From Bombella intestini (GTDB lineage Bacteria; Pseudomonadota; Alphaproteobacteria; Acetobacterales; Acetobacteraceae), in assembly GCF_002003665.1 (NCBI RefSeq), contig NZ_JATM01000002.1:124001-188000 (forward strand): a stretch of DNA of 64,000 bases, written 5' to 3'. Below, in pieces: positions 60,107-64,000 of this stretch. Numbering within the stretch: the first letter of the stretch is position 1; every line of letters starts with the position of its first letter. A program made the translations under genes and the position numbers. The notes beneath the pieces are model-generated. The model was not told the origin of the DNA, did not search any database, and saw only the letters and a list, made by a program, of their open reading frames with translations.

Positions 60107-61087
60107 TTATTTCTGATAACACTGTATCACATTCTGACACATCTCCAGTAGGATTGTCCTAAGCTCAGTAGGGGCAAGGATGGTGACTTCCTTGCCCCAT
60201 GTGAAGAGGTGATAGGCCATTTCGTGCAGTCCGCTTGCCGTGAAGGTGACGTGTAGGCTACCGTCTTTTTCATCCGTTACGGTTTGGCTAGGGTGGAAGA
60301 GAAAACGGCGGGCGTCGGCAGCGGCAGTGGGTGAGAAGCGGAGAGCAACGTCATATTGCTTGTTCTGCCATACTCCAAAGGAACGGTTGGCAAAGTCTTG
60401 CAAGGACCAGTCTTCTGGGGGGAGGGTAGCTGGTCCTGCCTCTGTCACATCTTGGAGGCGGTCTAGCCTCCAGAGGACCGGCGTCTCCACGCCCTGCATG
60501 GGGCCGACCAGATAATAGGCCTTGCCGTACAGAAGTCCCCAAGGTGAAACAGTGCGTTTTTTTGCATTTTTGGTGGCTTGATAGGTGAAATGTAGAGCAT
60601 GCCCTGCTTTTAGGGCATGGCGAATTGTGTGTAGAAGGGTCGCATCAGCCGTGGGGCGGGGGCCAGCCTGCATAGCATCGCCTTCTGCCAGAACAAGCGC
60701 ATTGATGTCTGGTGCAAGACGGGTACGGGCTGGTGGGCGAAGCATGCTCTCAATTTTTTTGTAAAGTTCGGAGAGGAGAAGGGCCCGCCCTGTGGCATTC
60801 TGTCTCTCAAGTGATGTCGCTGCATTTTGAAGGGCGGCCATCTCATCGGCAGTTGGTGTGTTCATGAAACGGTCCATGATACCGGCAGGCAAGCGGAAGC
60901 GGTGTTTCGGTCCATCTGTTAGGACATCCATACCGGGAAATGCTTCTTGAAGAACATCACGGATGCGCTCGGCGGTGCGGCGACTGACCTGCATATAGCT
61001 GGCTATTTCATCTAGGGTCATGCCCTCAGCGGAGACAGAGAGGCGGCGGGCAAGTTTTATAATGTCGGCCAGTTTTTCTTTTCTCAT
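60107..61087 (-). CDS. WYL-domain transcriptional regulator
   Basis: 326 aa. An N-terminal winged HTH (~5-60: GMTLDEIASYMQVSRRTAERIRDVLQEAFPG) is followed by the WYL domain (~150-235, HFTYQATKNAKKRTVSPWGLLYGKAYYLVGPMQ...LWRLDRLQDV) and the C-terminal WCX extension (~245-326). WYL proteins sense ligands or nucleic acids and often control defence and stress loci such as BREX, CBASS and CRISPR systems. It stands upstream of the GTPase operon on the same strand, separated by a 171-nt AT-rich gap. AAGGAAA precedes the start. Confidence 0.9.
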   Translation of the reverse strand: MRKEKLADIIKLARRLSVSAEGMTLDEIASYMQVSRRTAERIRDVLQEAFPGMDVLTDGPKHRFRLPAGIMDRFMNTPTADEMAALQNAATSLERQNATGRALLLSELYKKIESMLRPPARTRLAPDINALVLAEGDAMQAGPRPTADATLLHTIRHALKAGHALHFTYQATKNAKKRTVSPWGLLYGKAYYLVGPMQGVETPVLWRLDRLQDVTEAGPATLPPEDWSLQDFANRSFGVWQNKQYDVALRFSPTAAADARRFLFHPSQTVTDEKDGSLHVTFTASGLHEMAYHLFTWGKEVTILAPTELRTILLEMCQNVIQCYQK

Positions 61088-61482
61088 AATGTGCTTTCCT
61101 TAGTGTATAGCTGTTGTGTCTATGTAACGGTTAGTGCTTCTACATAAGCTTTAACATATTGTTTTTTCAAGCTTCTTGGCTGTGCATAGTGGCGTTCAGC
61201 ACGAAGATTGCTCGTGAGGTGATTAATAAGGCTGCATGAAGTGCAGCCATAGTAATAGCTTCTTATCTGTTGGTATGGGGTATGAAAGGAATAGTGATGA
61301 GATTTAGCTCGTTGTTACGTCAGAAATGGTCATAGGGGGCAGGAACAGCCCCGTTTTAGGGTAGAGATTTTGGGATAGAGAGGCGTATAGTCATCCACGG
61401 TAATGGAAGGGAGATTTCTTGGGTGATGGATTTCCTAGTGTCGTACGAAAAGATTCTTATATTTAGAGATGAGGAATGAGTG
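61088..61482. other. 395-nt noncoding gap upstream of the WYL gene
   Basis: AT-rich, with a perfect 7-bp hairpin GGCTGCA-TGAAG-TGCAGCC at 61230-61248. It contains the divergent promoters of the WYL gene and the small 73-aa gene. No RNA gene recognised. Confidence 0.45.
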
Positions 61483-61704
61483 ATGCCACGCAAATCTATT
61501 GCAGAAATCATGACGTTGGCTCAGCGGGGCGCAGGAATAAAGGTTTCGGCCTCTGTTTATAATGCCTCGGAGATTACAACATTGGCCCAATATGTTAAGC
61601 CGGGCTGTTATCTTATCATTACAGACGCATCTGGAGCATCAACGGCGGCACTTAGTAGCATTCTGTCTCAAGCGAAGTGCCAGATTATTTTTGATTATAC
61701 CTGA
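61483..61704 (+). CDS. Small protein of unknown function next to the HEPN gene
   Basis: 73 aa from the ATG at 61483 (AGGA upstream; a GTG at 61480 is possible). Two similar alpha/beta halves are suggested: IMTLAQRGAGIKVSASVY.ASEITTLAQYVKPGCYLIITDAS then STAALSSILSQAKCQIIFDY. Short proteins of this pattern are widespread and uncharacterised. It converges on the HEPN gene with 26 nt between the stops. It could be an antitoxin-like partner, but the converging layout argues against an operon. Confidence 0.5.
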   Translation: MPRKSIAEIMTLAQRGAGIKVSASVYNASEITTLAQYVKPGCYLIITDASGASTAALSSILSQAKCQIIFDYT

Positions 61705-61730
61705 CTACCTTCGCCAGATGGTTTGAGCCG

Positions 61731-62399
61731 TTAATCCACGACCGGATAGAAGGGGCGCCCCCAGTTTTCATGAGGGTTAGCCATCATGATTTGCACGAAG
61801 AGGGGCATGAGAAAGGCGAGGATGGCGGCTCCATCACGTACTTGGTGACGGTTGATGCGGCTGTTCCATGTTGCTCCACCATGTACCAGCTGGTTGCGTA
61901 GGACATAGAGGCGATCGAAGACAAAACGGAGAACTTTGGAGACATTGCCATCCTGAAAGGCTTGTTGGAATGACCGCGTGGATGTCTGGAATGTCTCTTC
62001 CCAGTTTTCAAAGCCTTCCATACCATTCTGATGCTGCCAAAACTGATGGAATATATAGTGGTTGTTCATGAGGGTGCGGATAGGGCCGGAGAAGCGATGC
62101 CATAGGGCGGTGTAGATGGTTTTTTCTTTCATGTCATGCTGGGCCAACTTATTGAAGAAATTGATGAAGGTAGCCCGTTCGCTGATGGTAGTTCCCTGAA
62201 AATCGGTTTCATCAGCGTAAGCGGCATTGAAAGAAATCCAGAGGAAAATGAAGCGGGCATCTTCATCATTTCCGCACTGTTCGGCCCGGCCAATCCAGCT
62301 GATAGCACGGTGGACTCGCAACCCCATGGTTTCGGGGAAATCATGCCGAAGGTTACGTTGTCTTTCTTTCAGGGCTTCATAGTGTAATGCGGTGGTCAT
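61731..62399 (-). CDS. HEPN-domain protein (Apea-like)
   Basis: 222 aa, all-helical. The HEPN active-site motif R-x4-H is present as RNQLVH (168-173) in the typical context RLYVLRNQLVHGGATWNS, with a NPHENWGRPFYPV C-terminus. HEPN proteins of this group are often ribonucleases in toxin or defence systems, including the Apea-like family. An N-terminal helical part (~1-130) has RFIFLWISFNAAYA. AGAGAGGC precedes the start. It lies just beyond the WYL-GTPase module and is plausibly part of the same accessory island. Confidence 0.8.
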   Translation of the reverse strand: MTTALHYEALKERQRNLRHDFPETMGLRVHRAISWIGRAEQCGNDEDARFIFLWISFNAAYADETDFQGTTISERATFINFFNKLAQHDMKEKTIYTALWHRFSGPIRTLMNNHYIFHQFWQHQNGMEGFENWEETFQTSTRSFQQAFQDGNVSKVLRFVFDRLYVLRNQLVHGGATWNSRINRHQVRDGAAILAFLMPLFVQIMMANPHENWGRPFYPVVD

Positions 62400-62445
62400 A
62401 AAGCCTCTCTCTGAGTGTATTTTCTATATAGCCTAGGGTGATATT

Positions 62446-62763
62446 ATGCTGAAAAACAATGCTTCACATAGGGTATTTGTCATCTCATTGATTTTTTTAA
62501 TGCTTGCGGGAGGGATATTTCCGGAGCCTGCAATGGCGGGGCGTCTATCTTTTCCAGTCAGGGGCGTTTTTAGGTTGTTCGGCAAGGTGCATCCGCCGAG
62601 ATTTCACCTGAAGGGACGGGAGACCGTGCCTGCCCGTCCTTCCTCTGAAAAGCAGGCATCTACGATGCAGTTTTTCCGCTTTGTGGGAGCGGGTAGTGCT
62701 ATTGCCCGCATGACGGACTGTCAGAAGGATGCCAAACAAGGGCAGGCCTGCAAGGCGAGGTGA
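62446..62763 (+). CDS. Small exported protein of unknown function
   Basis: 105 aa. A signal peptide spans ~1-31 (cleavage AMA-GR). The mature part is short and basic (RGVFRLFGKVHPPRFHLKGRETVPAR) with two Cys at the end (DCQKDAKQGQACKAR). AGGGTGAT lies upstream of the start. No family recognised. It is divergent from the HEPN gene and separated from the chemoreceptor by 348 nt. Confidence 0.55.
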   Translation: MLKNNASHRVFVISLIFLMLAGGIFPEPAMAGRLSFPVRGVFRLFGKVHPPRFHLKGRETVPARPSSEKQASTMQFFRFVGAGSAIARMTDCQKDAKQGQACKAR

Positions 62764-63111
62764 GCGTTGGACCGTATAGAGGTTGAAGACTCGTAGGAGG
62801 GAAGGAACCCCGCCATAGAATGCCGTCCAAGTTTATATGAAGGACTGCATAGCTATTAACAAATAGCCAACTGTAAATAAGGCATAACCTAAATATTAAC
62901 GTAAACCTTAATTTAAGGAATATTGTTCATCTATTTTGAAAAATGTCTTTTCTTTCGTTAAAAATTTCATCATGTTTTTGGCATAAGCAAGTCTAATCCA
63001 TGCATTTTGTATGGTTTTTTTGAGAAATTATGTCTTGAGACTCTGTCATCAGCCAAGCCTTTGGTCATGCTGGCGGAAGGAATGAAATTTCTGGAGGGAT
63101 GGGACATTTTC
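62764..63111. promoter_or_regulatory. 348-nt gap upstream of the chemoreceptor, with two palindromes
   Basis: AT-rich and gene-free. It contains GCTATT-AACA-AATAGC (62852-62867) and the perfect 13-nt palindrome CCTTAATTTAAGG (62906-62918), the latter resembling the CCTTGAT/ATCAAGG core of the flagellar intergenic regions. It probably carries the chemoreceptor promoter. Confidence 0.45.
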
Positions 63112-64000
63112 ATGTTCAACTGGTTGTATAAGTCAGCTCCGTTCCGTGTGCAGGTACGGGTAGCAATGCTGGCCATCGAGCTTTATCTCGCTGTACAGCT
63201 CTTTGTAGAGACTGTCGGCTATATCCAGAGTGGTATATTCAGCCGTGTTTCCATCATTAATATGGCAACGCTCCTTTTTGGTATGGCCCTTACGTGGGCT
63301 ATCTGGCTGTTCCTGACCAAAGCTCTGACTGAACCGATTGAGAAACTGACAGATATGGGCATGGCTCTGGGGCGTGGGGAAACGCCCGACCTCGGCCCGT
63401 ATGAGAATAGGACAAACTGTGTCGGGCGGGTTGGCAAGATGCTGGCCTCGTTTGCCTTGAGCCTTCAGGAGCAGAAGGCAGCAGAAAAAGCGCATAGTGA
63501 GGCAGTCAATAAAGCTCTGGACACTACGGAGAAACTCAAAGAGCGTGAGGCTCGTACTCATGCCGTTGTGGAAGAGCTTAACCGTGTGATGCAGATGCTG
63601 GCGCAGGGTAATTTGTCCATTCGCATTACGAGTGCCCTGTTTGACGGTGAGTTTGGCCCTGTGCGGGAGGCCTTTAATGAGTCTCTGACCGGGCTGGGTG
63701 GTGCCCTGTCTGTTGTGGCAGAAAGCTCCAACATGATCGCCAATGGGGCCAGCGAGATTTCTACAGCATCGGACGATCTGGCAAAACGCACGGAGCGTCA
63801 GGCGGCAAGTCTCGGGCAGGTGACAGCGTCTGTTAAATCCATTGCTTCTGGCTTCAAAGTTACGGCCAGCAACTGTTCGCACGCCAGTAGCGAGACCAAG
63901 GCAACGCTGGAGAAGGTCAAAACGGCCTCCAACGGGATGGAACAGACCAGCGTAGCGATGAACTCCATCAAGACCTCCTCTGACGATATCGTACAGATCA
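63112..64000 (+). CDS. Methyl-accepting chemotaxis protein, N-terminal part
   Basis: Partial; runs off the right edge with ~296 codons visible. Two transmembrane helices (~17-37 and ~50-72) flank only about ten periplasmic residues (QSGIFSRVS), so a large ligand-binding domain is absent. A HAMP-like linker and the start of the helical signalling domain follow (MIANGASEISTASDDLAKRTERQAASLGQVTASVKSI). The start at 63112 follows GGAGGGATGGGA; in-frame ATGs at 63082 and 63067 are alternatives. It belongs to the motility system and may sense an intracellular or membrane signal. Confidence 0.88.
   Translation, partial: MFNWLYKSAPFRVQVRVAMLAIELYLAVQLFVETVGYIQSGIFSRVSIINMATLLFGMALTWAIWLFLTKALTEPIEKLTDMGMALGRGETPDLGPYENRTNCVGRVGKMLASFALSLQEQKAAEKAHSEAVNKALDTTEKLKEREARTHAVVEELNRVMQMLAQGNLSIRITSALFDGEFGPVREAFNESLTGLGGALSVVAESSNMIANGASEISTASDDLAKRTERQAASLGQVTASVKSIASGFKVTASNCSHASSETKATLEKVKTASNGMEQTSVAMNSIKTSSDDIVQI

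Noticed and set aside
61230-61248. GGCTGCA hairpin as a CRISPR repeat or RNA gene near the WYL gene
   Set aside because: It occurs once only, with no repeats or spacers around it and no T-tract.
63133-63882. 249-codon open frame antisense to the chemoreceptor
   Set aside because: The plus strand encodes an unmistakable methyl-accepting protein; the minus frame is its shadow.

Overview
The window reads as the main flagellar locus of an alphaproteobacterium, most likely an acetic acid bacterium (Acetobacteraceae). The alphaproteobacterial signs are FlaF, a MucR-type zinc-finger regulator, MotE-like proteins, a DUF6468-type coiled-coil protein after fliM, a DUF1217 protein before fliI, and a rod-binding FlgJ without a muramidase domain. 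The family-level placement is inference. No rRNA, tRNA, insertion sequence, phage or CRISPR array was seen.

Left edge (1-11.2 kb): the start of a zinc alcohol dehydrogenase, an AraC-type regulator and an MdaB-like quinone reductase on the minus strand; then a CtrA/FtcR-like regulator without phospho-acceptor, fliL, fliM, a DUF6468-like gene and one flagellin with a hairpin 5' leader. Two GT8 glycosyltransferase paralogues follow, one apparently dead at its DxD site, then a two-subunit thiamine-diphosphate dehydrogenase (E1 alpha/beta) with a GlcG/HbpS-like gene.

Flagellar core (11.4-57.5 kb): flgL, flgK and flgF on minus; flgG-flgA-flgH; bactofilin, MotE-like and lipoprotein genes; fliF-fliG-fliH-fliN-fliO-fliP; flhA-flhF on minus; two glycosyltransferases; a lytic transglycosylase divergent from flgI-flgJ-flgN; lipoprotein/GT25; DUF1217-fliI-fliJ; a GT-A gene, motB-motA-fliK-flgD-flaF; UDP-galactopyranose mutase; mucR; flgE; fliE-fliQ-fliR-flhB on minus; and an 80-aa protein, a 929-aa periplasmic repeat protein, flgB, flgC and a second MotE-like gene. 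Together these encode nearly all of the export gate, C-ring, rod, rings, hook, hook-filament junction, stator and filament. FliD, FliS, FlbT, FlhG, FliA and FlgM were not seen. Glycan genes are scattered between the flagellar operons, which suggests filament glycosylation.

Right edge (57.5-62.8 kb): a visibly AT-richer accessory block with an exported protein, a single-pass membrane protein, an Arf-like GTPase with altered G1 and G3 motifs, a WYL regulator, a small 73-aa protein, a HEPN-domain protein with an R-x4-H motif, and a small exported protein. It looks like an uncharacterised conflict or stress module and is the best candidate here for something new. The window ends inside a chemoreceptor gene.

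Regulation: the heptamer CCTTGAT (or its complement) recurs in the gaps between flagellar operons, sometimes as inverted repeats. The most striking is a perfect 16-nt inverted repeat upstream of fliF.
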